The notes: a model not told the origin generated them from the letters alone. DNA of 64,000 bases from Magicicada septendecula (GCA_034769895.1 CM068367.1:688603548-688667547); one strand, 5' to 3'; numbered from the stretch's first letter, positions 1 to 12,344 are shown. Numbers and translations: made by a program.

Positions 1-1
1 A

Positions 2-454
2 CATTTCCGACCTTACATTTACGGTACAAGGTTCACTTTAGTCACTGACCACAAACCTTTACAGTGGTTGTTTAATATTAAAGATCCTGGATCGAGATTG
101 ATGCGTTGGATTATTAAATTAGCTGATTATGATTTTAATATCATACACAAGGCAGGAAAGCGAAATACGAACGCAGACGCGCTTAGTAGAATAAAAATTA
201 GTATGGCAGAAGTAATTAAAGAGGATGTAGGAACTGAAGAAGAAAAGAGACGAATAATTGAAGAATATCACGATTCAACGTTAGGAGGACATCAAGGTAT
301 ATCTAGAACATATAATAGAATAAAATTAAAATATGAATGGCCTAATATGAAAAATGATATTGAAGAATATATTAAAAGATGTGATAGTTGCCAACGTAAC
401 AAAAGTCACGTGAAAAACACACGAAGAGTTCCTATGCAATCAGTAACGAATTGA
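2..454 (+). pseudogene. Pol remnant: RNase H end and integrase zinc finger
   Basis: The frame is open from the left edge of the window. The first ~55 residues are the end of a Ty3/gypsy RNase H: the block VTDHKPLQWLF, then KRNTNADALSR, the usual close of this domain (these enzymes degrade the RNA strand of the RNA-DNA hybrid). About 30 residues later comes the integrase HHCC zinc-binding domain: H in EEYHDSTLGGHQG (two His), then C-x2-C in KRCDSCQRNK. The frame ends with TGA at 452-454, and integrase continues in the next frame from about 451, so a one-base change has split the polyprotein. This is a broken copy with no sign of function. Confidence 0.85.
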
Positions 455-780
455 GTAAGCCGTTTGAGCAATGCGCAATGGATATAGTAGGTCCATTACC
501 GGTAATTCAAGGAGGGAATAAGTGCATTCTTACATTCCAAGATTGTTTTTCAAAGTATGCTGAAGCGTTTCCTATTAGGGATCAAACCGCGGAAACTATC
601 GCGAGAGAATTCGCTACGAAAATTATATGCCGCCATGGTGCGCCAGAAAGATTGTTAACTGACCAAGGGTCAAACTTTATATCTGAGGTAATGCAATCAA
701 TTTGCAAGTTATTAAAAATAAAAAAGATACAGACAACTAGTTATCATCCACAAGCTAACGGGTCTTTAGAACGAAGTCAT
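451..780 (+). pseudogene. Integrase catalytic core remnant (rve)
   Basis: This continues the same polyprotein in a shifted frame. The integrase core is recognised by its first catalytic Asp in AMDIVGPLP, the second in LLTDQGSNF, and the third acidic residue in YHPQANGSLERSH, giving a D,D-35-E triad with normal spacing. The core integrates the cDNA copy into host DNA. Homology stops abruptly after position 780, inside the helix carrying the catalytic Glu. The reading frame then runs into a tandem repeat and ends at about 906. The C-terminal integrase region (GPY/F or chromo-like) is absent. Confidence 0.85.
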
Positions 781-1140
781 ATATTCGCGGATATGCAAAT
801 CAATTTAATTAAAAAAATAAAAATATCAAATAAAAAAAATAAAAAAATTTATTCGCGGAAATTCGCGGATGCTGTGGTCCATTTGGGATGCTGCGGGTCC
901 AGCTGATAGAAAGTGAAAGTGATCTAGGCTCGCGAAAGGCGGCATATATTCGCGGATATGCAAATCAATTTAATTAAAAAAATAAAAATATCAAATAAAA
1001 AAAATAAAAAAATTTATTCGCGGAAATTCGCGGATGCTGTGGTCCATTTGGGATGCTGCGGGTCCAGCTGATAGAAAGTGAAAGTGATCTAGGCTCGCGA
1101 AAGGCGGCATATATTTGAACTTGGCGCGCGAAAGGCGGCA
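781..1140. repeat. Tandem duplication, 165-bp unit
   Basis: Two near-identical units lie head to tail at 781-945 and 946-1110, followed by a short partial third copy of the unit's end near 1127-1140 (CGCGAAAGGCGGCA). Each unit carries three TTCGCGGA motifs, an A-rich middle and a GC-rich end. The array replaces the integrase C-terminus and most of the following gene. It could be a small satellite-like insertion or a duplication made during repair. Confidence 0.9.
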
Positions 1141-1523
1141 TGGGGTGGTGGTGGGGGAATAACGGTACTTTGGTCAGGACCAGCATTTTCCCCCTACTAA
1201 TGATGTATATAATCTGTGGGTTAATAACAACAGGAATGTTATACTATGTATATAAAAGATTTTTTTCAAAATGGTTGTTACCATTGTTTGGTAGATGTTG
1301 TAGTAAAAGGTTAGAAGAGAAGTTTGAGGAATCTTTTAAACAGGTACAGACATTAAGTACCAAACCAATTGTAGTAAAGCAGTACCAGTATGGAGCGACA
1401 GTCCATGACCTGACTGCAATAAGAGGAGAGAGTCCAACAAACGGTTGTACTCAATTAGAGGATGAAATTGTAAAACTAAAAGAGTTTGAAAAGAAACTGC
1501 GACCAAGGTCGAAAAGAACATAA
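1140..1523 (+). pseudogene. Env-like membrane-anchor tail (putative)
   Basis: A 127-residue open frame ends with TAA at 1521-1523. Residues ~16-38 form one strong hydrophobic segment (IFPLLMMYIICGLITTGM and onward), followed by basic and cysteine residues (FSKWLLPLFGRCCSKR) and a ~75-residue charged, hydrophilic tail. This is the shape of the transmembrane anchor and cytoplasmic tail of a class-I-type envelope protein. It lies where env sits in insect errantiviruses, between pol and the polypurine tract. The ectodomain is missing: the frame opens only at the edge of the tandem repeat. No diagnostic Env motif is visible, so it could be another membrane protein carried by the element. It is not a complete gene. 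Confidence 0.4.
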
Positions 1524-1529
1524 TAAATT

Positions 1530-2358
1530 CAGTGGCGAAGTTACATGGAGGCAATTGAGGCAATGCTTACCCTAAAAAATTCTGTAGAATAAAAATTATA
1601 AATACGTATGAACTACATAACGTAAAGATTATACATTGTTACCGCGACTGTAGAATTTATTGGGCCGAAACGTGCTTTACTGAGCGACCGCTAGATGGTG
1701 ACAGGTGAGACTCGGCATAGCTCGTTTAAAGCGATGAGGCAACCTGAACTTGCCTCAGCGTTTTTTGTATACATCGTAATTAAGCAATGTGCCGGAGTCA
1801 TATGGAAGTGAAGGGAGGGGGGATTGTCCCGTGCTGTACACATAGAGCGTTGAGGCATGTCTCACTTCTGTGGTCCAAACATTCAAGTTATAGCGCGCTG
1901 TGTTGTTTATAAGTGTGTATTTTATGCGGTTATTAAAAGTGTCCCTGTTATTCCGCTGAACTAACAGATGATCAAGATTGTTATTTGAATTATTTGTAAC
2001 ATTAAACATATATATAGAAACTAATCAAGTTTAAAAATTTGAAGTTCAATCAGTTGTATTATTGTGTATGACTAATACAAGGATTGTTCAATAGAAACAC
2101 GTATAGAGCTGTAAAGCATTTTTTATTCAACGATTTTAAAAGAAGTCTCCATTAACATTAAGACATGAGTTCCACTGCTGCACCAACCTGTAGATTCCCT
2201 GCTAGTAAAATTCTTACGGCTGTTTGTGGAACCATTCTCTTACAGCACACTCTACATCAGCGTCCGATTTGAACCACCATCCTTCTAGTGATTTCTTAAA
2301 AAAAAATTTAAGATAAGATTTTTGCCTACCCATTCATTGACTACTAGCTTCGCCACTG
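1530..2358. mobile_element. TIR-bounded DNA transposon, hAT-like ends
   Basis: The left end reads CAGTGGCGAAGTTA and the right end, read inward on the other strand, CAGTGGCGAAGCTA, so the ~14-bp terminal inverted repeats differ at one base. It is inserted just after the stop codon of the env-like frame and before the LTR polypurine tract, so it came after the retroelement. The flanking bases (AATAAATT left, ATAATAAT right) are both A/T only but not a clean 8-bp duplication, so the superfamily is uncertain. The interior has no transposase of its own that I can see, only the mariner relic at 2136-2300, so it is non-autonomous or a composite. Confidence 0.6.
2136..2300 (-). pseudogene. Mariner transposase C-terminal relic
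   Basis: Read on the minus strand, 54 codons give the characteristic C-terminal end of a mariner (IS630-Tc1-mariner) transposase: W-F-K-S-D-A-D-V, then VREWFHKQP, then a glycine-isoleucine block before LVQQW, and finally NVNGDFF before the stop. These match the usual pattern VxxWLxxQ...FYxxGIxxLxxRWxKC...GDY. Two in-frame stops interrupt it, one after HKQP and one after EFY. The catalytic D,D34D region is absent. AT-rich sequence beyond the stop resembles mariner 3' flanks. It sits inside the TIR-bounded element at 1530-2358, as a nested older fragment or captured sequence. Confidence 0.7.
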
Positions 2359-2601
2359 ATAATAATGGGAAAATTAATGTAGTATCAATTAAAGTGATTC
2401 GGTGAAAGTACAGTAAGATGTAAATAGAATTGTTTGTGTTTTTATTAGTGTGATCAGTTCAGAAGTGATAGTAATGTAGCATTGTAGAAATTTAAAATTT
2501 ATAAAAATTATGTAATCACTTATAAAATTAAGCAAGATATTTGAATTGTAATAGTAGTTTAGTATTAAGCATTAAGCATTGTGTAGCTTAAAGCTTAAAA
2601 T

Positions 2602-2612
2602 AAGGGGGAAGG
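2602..2612 (+). other. Polypurine tract of the LTR retrotransposon
   Basis: AAGGGGGAAGG lies immediately upstream of the LTR's first bases TGTTGT. This is the expected plus-strand primer site for reverse transcription. Confidence 0.8.
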
Positions 2613-3661
2613 TGTTGTAATTGTCAATTGTACTTACTGTACTTGTAGCATAATTGTTACTTAGAAGTGAGAATATAAGAAATTCTTAGTTGTGTGGAGA
2701 AATAGAGACAGGTGTCAGGTGTGTATACGAGACTGTAGCATATGTTTTGAACATAAAAATTAGTTTTAGGTAATTTTCCCAGGGTCGTGAATGGTATCTC
2801 ACCCTTTCTCAATAAGCGTAACTGTCCAGGAAGTGATAATCGTAGGAAATCTGGCGAGACACATCTAATAAGTATTAATGGTGACAAGGTCCAGACAGGA
2901 TATATAAAATGTCACACAAATTTGATATCCTTTTGGGGGAGTCAAGTAATTGGTCACAAGTGTGAAGCCAGGTGGTGTACTCCGTGTGAACATTGGTAAA
3001 AGCAGGTGTTCTATTCCGTGAGAACTTTAATCTTAGAGGGAAAACACCCCAAATCGTGACGTAGGGTCACATGATACAGTCTTTGACGAATAATAGAAAG
3101 TCTTATAAAATTATAAGAGATTTACCCTCACTTCAACTAGTTTTAGCCTATGATAGTTAAGGATTTAGAATTAAGAGGAAGGAACAGTCTGACCACTAAA
3201 ATTAAGTGTTACACCCACGATGATGTACTATAAAAACTGTAGCATTCGCTGGAGAAGACAGATCTGATTGTGAGAGATCCAAGAGAACTTACTCATCTTT
3301 TCTCATTTTTATTTTCTGACTTTGATCTGTGTTGGAAGGTGTTCTTAGAGAGCCGGAAAACCAGATGTTGTCAATAGTTTGTTTTTGTAATTTTTGAAGT
3401 AACTAAAAGTAGTTACATTAATTTGTGAACTAAGTACTAGTAACTGAAGGTACTTAGAGTTTTAAAAGAGTAATTGAATTAACTGACTTATAGTTTGTCA
3501 AGAAGAGTTGTATAAAGTAACTTGTAAAAGTTCGTTTGTATTTTGCTAATCACAATAAATTGTCTTCAAGAAGAACGGTTCATTCCAATGATTCAACTTC
3601 ACCTCCGGAAACACGTCAAACAAACAGTTGTAACTTAGCAGCCACTCGATAAGTTACAACA
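2613..3661 (+). repeat. 3' long terminal repeat, 1049 bp
   Basis: It begins TGTTGTAA and ends TTACAACA, a perfect 8-bp inverted terminal repeat with TG...CA ends, directly after a polypurine tract. A TATA box (TATATAAAA) lies at 2901 and a polyadenylation signal AATAAA at 3554-3559, which fits a U3-R-U5 layout. The partner 5' LTR is outside the window, so identity between LTRs, and hence age, cannot be judged. Confidence 0.8.
2901..2909 (+). promoter_or_regulatory. LTR TATA box
   Basis: TATATAAAA lies ~290 bp inside the LTR and ~650 bp before its AATAAA signal. It is the likely core promoter of the retroelement. Confidence 0.45.
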
Positions 3662-6600
3662 TCCAAAAACTTGAGTAAATGGCCTAAAACTTGAGTTCAT
3701 GGCCCTAGAGTTAGAAGATGTATACAAACAAATAAAATGTACATAATGTAAATAGTAACTTATAAACTTATAAAAATCGAATAAAAAATGAAAAAAGTAC
3801 AATAAAAAAATAAATAAATATTAAAAAAATAATATAACAATAAATAAAAAAAAATATTGACGATGCTTATGAGCTGATTTTAAACACGCCTGAATGACAA
3901 AAATATACTTTTGTCATTTAGCCAGTCCAAAGCCTGGATAAAGCGTGATGGGATATATCAAGTTCATAGATAACCTTCATTTGGAGCAGACCTGACCGCC
4001 GCGCGCAAGTGGTGTACCCGCAATTGACGGGTAGGGACCGTACTGGGCGCGTTTTACAGGATACGATTATACCTACCGACTTGTCAACCTGTCCTTTGTA
4101 AAATATTAGATCTTGTTGTTCATAACGTGCTGAAGTATCAGTAATAGGTAATTCATTATTTCCTACTATGGAACACTTATTTGTAAATTAAATACTAAAT
4201 AGAATAATACAGTGATAACTTTAAAGAATAATTAAAGTTCTCTATAGACTCATTAATTACATATTTTAATCCGATTTTAATTATTTCAAAAATCAAAGTA
4301 CTTTACTCAATAAAAATAAAACAAAAAAGCAAACCAAAAATAGTTTAACTTTTAATCAGTTAATTTTGTTTTAACTTTAATCAGTTAGTTTTTGTAACTA
4401 TTAACTGTAACTTTAACTTAGTTAGTTTGTTTGGACAGTAACTTTAACTTTGATCAGTTAACAATTATTATGATCTTTCCCAAGTCTGTTTATAACGTGA
4501 TATCGTGTTTATAACGTGGTACACACAATATCACGTTAGAAACTTGCTAATTGAATAGAAATTAAATTCACTTGTTCCACATAATTTCACTCGTTTATAG
4601 AACTACTATTTGTAATAGCAAAACCTTTCTCTACCAGCTAACGATTCATGTTGTAATTCGAAAAAATCATGAGCAAAAGTAACATAAATTTATACATGTA
4701 TGAAGGGTACAAAAAAAATTAAACATTGAATAGCCTTATTGACATATTAAACTCCAAACTGAAGTAACAATAATCCATTTATGTTGATCAACAACAAAGA
4801 CACAACTAGTTATGGTTTACAGGTCAATACCTAATTGAAATTGTGGAGTTTATTGCTCATATTGTTTATGTTTATGGTCAAAGTAATTTAATAATTTTTG
4901 AAACGGTGTAGAATAACAATTTTGACACCATATGCGTACAGTTTAAGTATTATAATGCTCTAACTTTAATTTTTGCACGAGTAAATTATCTAGTCGCGTA
5001 TGAGTAGTTTTACTTTGACTGTACAAACGTCAAGCAGCGTAGGGGAACGTATTGAACCCCCACGCAACTGGCAGTGGCAGTGCTGCTACGCTTCCCGTCT
5101 CCAGATTCTATGTTAACGGAGCCATGTAGATGAGTCGGCTTTACTGGAGTGATACGCTGAGTTGATGAACACTAATTGTGGCAACGTCGTGTCCTTTACT
5201 GGACATCATAATTTCGTTTTACTAACAGCGCAATCTGATTGGTGCACGCAGACAGTTTCGGGACAGTGCCACGGTTTTAAGAACACATTATTACGTCAAA
5301 GACTTCTGATATTAACCTTTTGGCTAAGGCAGTAGTACACATGATACAAGATCCATTAGCACCGAAAAAGAATGGCTTATAAGTACTTTCTTCACGTGGT
5401 ATTTTTAAATCTCTTCTAAAGTCAAAGTACTTCATACATATGTGTCTCTTCTGAGAAATCGTGTTTTTTCCGTGTGTAAGTGGAAATTTAAAAATGTTTG
5501 ATCTGTCCCGAAACTTGTAACTATGTAATAAAATATAAAGACGCTTGATAATATAATAAAAAGTGAATTGTTTCTTCTAAAGAAATAAATTCCTGAATGT
5601 AGTCACTCTCAATTGATTGTGTGACACGGAAATTTTATTATTAAAAAAAAAAAAAAATGGTTGCACAGTGGTAAGTGACGGTAATCATATCCAGCTCGCT
5701 TTAAACTGTCCGTCCGTATTCTGGGTCACAACGATACAATTAGTAATTATGACAGGAACAAAAACGTGTGAAAATATGTGCTAATATAAGTTAAACCGGT
5801 TTTATAGAAACCCGCATCCGGTGCGTCATCAACAAAAACTTACCTGTTTGATATTCAGAAGGGGAGAGGGAGCACGGTTAGGCTTTTTAATTTTTAAATA
5901 TTACTTCTACTTTTCAGAGAAAACGAAAATTCTAGCTTAACAGCGAACAATCGTTCTGATTCAAGAATACAATGAGTCACTCTGAATCTCAACCCAACAA
6001 TTTATTAATCCTGGTAACACAGAGAATGAGGCTGTTGACACCGTATTAGCTCGTTAGTTTAATGTCTAAATCTGTACCAACGACGCAACCAACAAATAAT
6101 TGATTACTTCTGTTGAAAAAAGTATTAAAAAAGGTGAAAAATTTGTTTACACGCTGAACTTTGCGGAAAGAATTTAATTTGCTAGATCTGTGTGCCAACA
6201 GAGTGCCTCGGTCGGCGTTCAGGTCAATGAGACGTCAAAGCAGATTTTTCTACTGCCGACCAGTCAACGAACGACGCCATTCCCTGTTTATCAGATGACA
6301 ATGAAAGATTTTAGCTATTTCTTTCACTAAAAGTACGTACCTACGTGAAATACGTTCGCAAACACTGACCAAACTTTACGGTAGAATAGTAACTTACCTT
6401 AATATAGCACACTGTTAGAGATAGGATTACTGGCACTGTTAAACCCAACTTTAACTTACATTTAATGCTGTTTATTTTATACAGACTTGGAAGGTAATGT
6501 TCGTTGAAATGTGTTCAGATAACTCATTATTTCACGCTTTAATTAATGTACTCGACATCATATCTAATAAAAGCGCTTATGGGCATCTTCGGACCAAAAA

Positions 6601-6714
6601 AACACCATTAACGAATCTATATTTAACCTGATGTAACATCACAGTATCGTGAAAAGTGTATAAAAATATTAAATCCAATACTGTCAAAATACTTAATCCA
6701 ATCCGCCAGAAAAA
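3662..6714. other. No gene seen; AT-rich spacer
   Basis: This stretch has no recognisable coding sequence. About 3720-3850 is A-rich. Around 4325-4465 a degenerate short repeat based on AACTTTAATCAGTTA recurs several times on both sides of a TTAGTTTGT spacer. A 17-base A run sits near 5641. Otherwise it looks like anonymous single-copy-style DNA. Confidence 0.6.
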
Positions 6715-6990
6715 CACGAAAAATGCTTCTTCTCCTTCTTCTTCTTCTTTAGCACTACAGCCCAAGATGAGCCCAACACCAATCTTCTCCAGTGTCTCTT
6801 ATCCATTCCCATCTCAGCGTAACCCCTCACATCCATTCTTCTTAAATCTTCCAGAACGTCATCCAGCCAACTTATTCTAGGTCAGCCCCTCTTTCTGCTT
6901 TTACAGACTTGCAAACTCAGGATTTTCTTCGGCTGATCATCCATCCACTCTAGGTAACCTAGCCATTGTGTTCGTTGACGTTCATAAAAA
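6715..6990 (-). pseudogene. Non-LTR retrotransposon 3' end (RT C-terminus)
   Basis: On the minus strand the C-terminal domain of a non-LTR reverse transcriptase ORF is visible: YLEWMDDQPKKILSLQV (the degenerate GHVxRM...PKK block), then a basic stretch, then ISWLDDVLEDLRRMDVRGY and HWRRLVLGSSW, matching the common W-x-D-D-V...DL...R..WR arrangement. The frame has at least one stop (after KRG). It runs straight into a GAA/CTT tract (6727-6750), the A-rich 3' tail of the element. Only the last ~90 codons remain, the usual result of 5' truncation. Confidence 0.75.
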
Positions 6991-9016
6991 AATAATACTA
7001 AAATCTTTTTTGTAAAAAAAATTATGTTATTATGTTGAATCTCTTAGGAAACAATTGTGTAAAAGTAGTAAAAAGTTTAATCAGTAGACATTTTGGAATT
7101 ATAAAATATTCCGTGAAATTTTTCTATCAAAAGTATATGTACAAAGTCGTTATCATTTATTCAGCACTATTATGTGGTAAAAACACACTTATTAAAGTAA
7201 AACCATTAACAATCCTTTCCATGTTGAATCTTGGGGGTCTTGGGTGGGGGTTTGAGAGGCTTAGCCCCCCCCCAACAATTTTTGGATCTGATTTTAATGA
7301 TACTAATTAAGTTTCATTTCTAATTAAATTTCCTCGATCTGGAGCTGCCTGTTTTGTTTTAGTTAAAACATATTTCTTCGCTATATTTTAACTCATTTTT
7401 GAAAAAGAAACTATTTCTAGGGGAAGATTCTCCGCCCAACCAAGGTTATACTCTCCTCCCATACAATCCCCAAGTCCCCTCATTAGGAGCTGGTCCCTTT
7501 CAAACGGTGGTTCATCGATTGAGCCTGGGAAAATTCTCTACCCTTCTAATGACATCAATTGCGCTTATGTTAAACAGAAATCATCAACTGCGTCGACGGC
7601 CAGTTCTCTCCGTACCTGCACCCCTGAGTGCGTACGCGTCCATTTCCACACGTGCCGGGTTGTTGACAGATTAACTGTATTACTTGTACAAACGTTTACT
7701 TTAGTTAGGGTATACACTATACCCAATGTTTGTTGATTGCATGTGGAAAAATACAAGTACAATGCAGTATAATATAATACAAAATTTTTCGTAGATTTTT
7801 AACGCAACAATTAATCAAATTTGAAAACCTTGTTGTTGGACGCCCTTACAACATCGCGAAAACCAGGACCCAGAGCCCCAACGGTTCTCAGCAAACGTAC
7901 TGTTGATTAAAATTCTTTTTTGTGAGTGCTAAGACGTTTTAAATTAATAAGGTTACGACACAATATTGCCATCATTATAATGGTAATAAGTAATCAATGT
8001 ATTATGTCACGGTTTATGCAAATAATCAAATATCTCCAGATCCTTATGAACAATCAGTCTCATCCGCAGTCATATTTTCAGGAGAAAAGGACGAAGGATA
8101 GTTTCGCATTGAATGAAAATGGCGTTTAAAAACAATTCCCATTAAAATAATAATCTGACGTTTGAAAGTCTACAATAAACTCTGCTAGAATAAAAAGTCT
8201 GATTTGCCATGTGCTCTCAGATTTTGTTGGATATGAGACGTATGAAGTAGACGTTTACATAATAGTTTAGCCGATATAATTCTTTAAAAAATTAAAAGAT
8301 GCTTTAACTAAGCACAAAGCAGGGTTCAATAAGCGACGGAAATTTTAAAAACCCTGGAATTCGTAAAAAACGATAGGCAGAGACGTAGAGAGATCAGAGA
8401 GCACGAAAGTATGAATTAAGTGCATCGAATGTACACACAGCGAACATAAATCTACCCGAAGGCAAAGTTGCCTATGCAGTAAACTATGGAAGAACTAAAC
8501 TGATAGTGTAAGCAAATAAATATGCGAGGTGAGGAGTTTAGCGCGTTGTACGAGCGTCAAGATGAATGAGAAGACCTTAGAGTAATGACTGAAATTCACA
8601 AAGACATATTGTGTCGAGATGCAAACAAGTTCAAGCTCGTGTCAGTTTCGTATTCATACTTTAACATATGTCTTCACCAGTGTGTTTCCTGCTCTAACGG
8701 TGGCATATATTTCACGCTCGCACAGTCTATTGCACTATGCAAATTATGCAAATCTGTCAGAGTACGTGCTGTCAACGTTCTGACGGGTAAAAATACGTGT
8801 TACAGTTAACGGACATTAGAGATATTATTTTTAGTGATCTGGAAACTAAGAAGTTAAATAATGTCAGTAATAATTTCACAGTGTAATTGCAGTTTATGTT
8901 CAGCGATATGTGCGGTTCTGATCTGGAACAATGTTATTTCTACGCATTACGCATTGTCGGGAATTCTGTCACACCGCGCACGCACAAACAATCTCTGTCT
9001 CTCTATGTGTGTCTTT

Positions 9017-9037
9017 GTCTGTCTGTCTGTCTGTCTG

Positions 9038-9125
<88 letters not shown>
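9017..9125. repeat. (TGTC)n then (CT)n microsatellite
   Basis: A short TGTC tract leads into ~84 bp of pure CT. All three forward frames translate it as Ser/Leu runs, and none is a gene. Confidence 0.95.
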
Positions 9126-9127
<2 letters not shown>

Positions 9128-12100
9128 TATCTCCACTATTTAGGTAAAACTTATATACCCTTTAACTGTTGTTTTTCTTTATGTGTGTGTTTTTTACTGT
9201 TCTGATCTGCGTAACAATTATTCAACCTCTCATGGAAAATTACTCTCCCCCAGAACAGTAATATATGTATTACGCCATTATCGTCCGACCGAAATCTTTT
9301 TGACTGTTGATATCTGTAGAAAGTTTGGGTTCCTGTTTGCAGACATGGTGTACGAAACAACTCGACGCTGAGAGGCTGAAGAAGAAGTGAACGAGACTGC
9401 AGTATGGTAAAAAAAAAAAAAAAACACGCACACAGAAATGAAAATGTGCAGTTATACGTAATTAATTAACTCTTTAACTCTATTTTATTATGTGTACGAA
9501 TGCTATAGAGTTAGTTTTGCAGATATGTAGGCTTATGTGTGCGAGCATGTTTGAGTGTAAGTTTGAACGTTTTGTGATCCTAGCCAAGCCTATTTTGTTG
9601 TCATGGTGTCATTTTTAGTTTGCTTGAACAAGATCAGTTTCTAGTAACGAAACTCACATGAAAAGAACCGTTTCCAGTTCGTTTACATTTAAGTAACCAC
9701 ACTCGGCGATGATACACGTTTCATGCTAACGTTATGTCATTCCACAAGTCGTAACAGGTGACCCCACAAGACAACAAAGACTGTCCATGTCGTTCGTTCC
9801 AAAAGCGATGTAACCTTATGTCGGATAGTTGCTCAAATCTTTAAAATCGAATTTAGAAATTAAAGTTTTATATGAATGAAGAATTAGACCACTAGGAAAA
9901 ATCTTTAGAATTATTATATTATTTTATAAGACGAGTAAAGACGACGCGCGCGCGTGTGTGTTGGAATTGCAATGTTATATTTGCATACGTAAATTAGTTT
10001 AATGTTATACGTTTTATTATTTTGTGTAACACAACCAAAAATTGTATATTTTCATGTTTTTATGCATTTTTGAACACTGCAAGTAATGTTAGAAAGGTAA
10101 AACTCAGCTACATCTGTTTACAGGACACTACCAAGTTGTAGACAATGCAACGAGATGCCGGTAATGACAAAGACTTGCCGATTGTCCATAGAACGTTAGT
10201 TTCAAAGGCCTACTGAATTCGGTGACCAATTGATACAAAGTTCGTAAGAAACCTGGTTAAAAAAAAGTCGTATGTATAAGCGTGCAGTAGAAGTGTGTTT
10301 AGGCTTATTTTGCGTGACTGTGTACCTTCCTGCTGCTGGTCGTGTCAAGCGTACAGGCTACGTCACGATTTGCATGGCACGCCAAGGAGATGGTTTCCGC
10401 CGCTGTATTGTTCGATACGTATTCACTGTGACTCGATGTATTAAATAGTGTAGTGTGTTACATACGCAAAATGTATCAATTAGTGTATTGTTTAAGGACT
10501 GGTTATTGAACGCAGGTGGTAATGTTCTTTTTAACAGACAAAACGAAACAGAAGTCTCATAACGAAAAGTTATGAGGAGAGTAAAGGTAAAGCAAACAGA
10601 TAAATGTTGTGTGCGGAAGGAAGAAAATTATATGACCTGCCTTGCTCTACAATTAAATTTGTAAAATGCGATCACGGCTTGAAGATTTTTAAATTTATTT
10701 TACATTCGGCTGATGCGTGTGATACGGAACAGAAAGTATATTTACCGTAACGCTGTTACACCCTGCGGCCTGGACTGACGTGAGAACTCGCGCCCTTCCC
10801 CAGCTGATACATAACACCACGCCGTAAGACGGAACAACGGAGTTTATGCGTACGGTAATGAGAAACATTATCTTACAGACGGTTATTAACAGGTCTCGTT
10901 TCCCTGCGTGCAGAAATTAGTCCGATTTATGATAAAAAGAATACGCTGCTCTATCGCAAAGAATCTGTTACCTTTATCCGATGTTCGGATAGGCGGGCGG
11001 GGGTTGCGTGCTGTAGGTCGAAAACAATGGTTTGAGTATTCGGCATTCAATTTATTCTCGACCTTGAATTTCAAATATTCCGATTCTATGAGACGTCGAC
11101 CGCTCCGCTTCCATCGTGATAAACTCGCCGGTTTAGAATTGCAAATTAGTGCCTCGTACTGACCGTTGTCTCTCGTAAGTTGTTTCTTACGTCTTGCGGA
11201 CGCGGTCTGCGGACGACAGTGAAGATACAGACCAATTCCCAGCATCAATTCACTGAACGGCATTTTAATTGTGACTATCGCTTCCAATATTGTTTTATAC
11301 ACTGATGCTGGTAAATTCAGATCACTCATTCTTTAGATGACACAATTTGGTTGGACTTCACAATTTACATCAGTTCTCACTTTCTCTATGAAATAGTTTT
11401 GTAGTAAAAGCAAAGTGTTTACAGCTGAGGTGTTTTGGATTTTACGAATGAAAATCTAGAGTGGAAATATGCTCTTTACGTTGTGTTTGAAACGACAAAG
11501 CGGATAACTCAGGATTTATAATGCCAGATAGTTCATGTAATTTATGATTCAGTTTTAACAATTCAGGATTTAAAAAATATTACCGCTTACTGAAGATGCA
11601 TACTGGGACGTTGAGACACGTTATCCTCTCTATGTACGTCACGAATCGCGGATGAAGTCTGAATCCATCTTAAAGAGTGTCCGTGTCAGGTAGAGCTCAG
11701 TATCGTTATTTGTGAGTTTGTTCCGTATTAAGTATGACACACTAATGTTAATAAGTTGGAATAAAAGTGTAAAATTTAAACAAATTAAAATTTATTTCAG
11801 GGTCTGTTTTTCAAATTTAAACTTAAGTAAAAAAGCTCGTTTAAATAAATATGTGCCCGCATAAATATTACAAAATATTTCGTCCTAATGTACTTAATTA
11901 GAATTGTGTCCTAATTAGTCAAAAAGTGTTAAGATTACGCTATTTACAATGGTTACTTAAAAGACTCAAAACTTGTATTATTCGGGAATCGTGATAAATA
12001 TTCAATTCGTAACTCCCCCGAATATTGATGATTGTCAATAATATGTCAGTAAGGAGACGGATTACGTAATTTTTATCTGTAATTTTCATACTTCTCAAAA

Positions 12101-12344
12101 AGAAAATTGTACATACCGTTTGGTTACGATTTTCTGGGAGGATGAGACTCGCTTCCGTTGGGAAGTGTGAGACTAGTTTGTAGGTTGGACTCCCCATTTG
12201 CCTCAGGACAGAGGAGGTATTGAAGATTCTTCCCACATAATTATTTATACTATTATTTTAACATACTCACTGACTTAGAAGAAATAGGCCTACACTAAGT
12301 GTTTATGGGATTTCACTGAAATTTTTAATAGTTCTGGGGAGCGG

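Larger units (their letters stand above)
1..3661 (+). mobile_element. Ty3/gypsy-type LTR retrotransposon, 3' part
   Basis: The window opens inside the pol region of an LTR retrotransposon. In order one sees the end of RNase H, the integrase zinc finger, part of the integrase core, a membrane-protein tail in the position of env, a polypurine tract and a complete 3' LTR. The 5' LTR, gag and most of pol lie outside the window. The element is dead: integrase is frameshifted and cut off, most of the env-like gene is missing, and another DNA transposon is inserted at 1530-2358. An env-like third gene would suggest the errantivirus-like branch of insect Ty3/gypsy elements, but this is an inference from a short hydrophobic tail. 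Confidence 0.85.

Noticed and set aside
7220..7300. G/C-run pair (TTGGGGGTC...GGTGGGGG and a run of nine C) as a possible transposon end
   Set aside because: No terminal inverted repeat or target duplication could be found.
8861..9205. Ser/Leu-rich frames across the CT array, and a similar frame at 49150-49404
   Set aside because: They exist only because CT/GA dinucleotide repeats lack stops in several frames.
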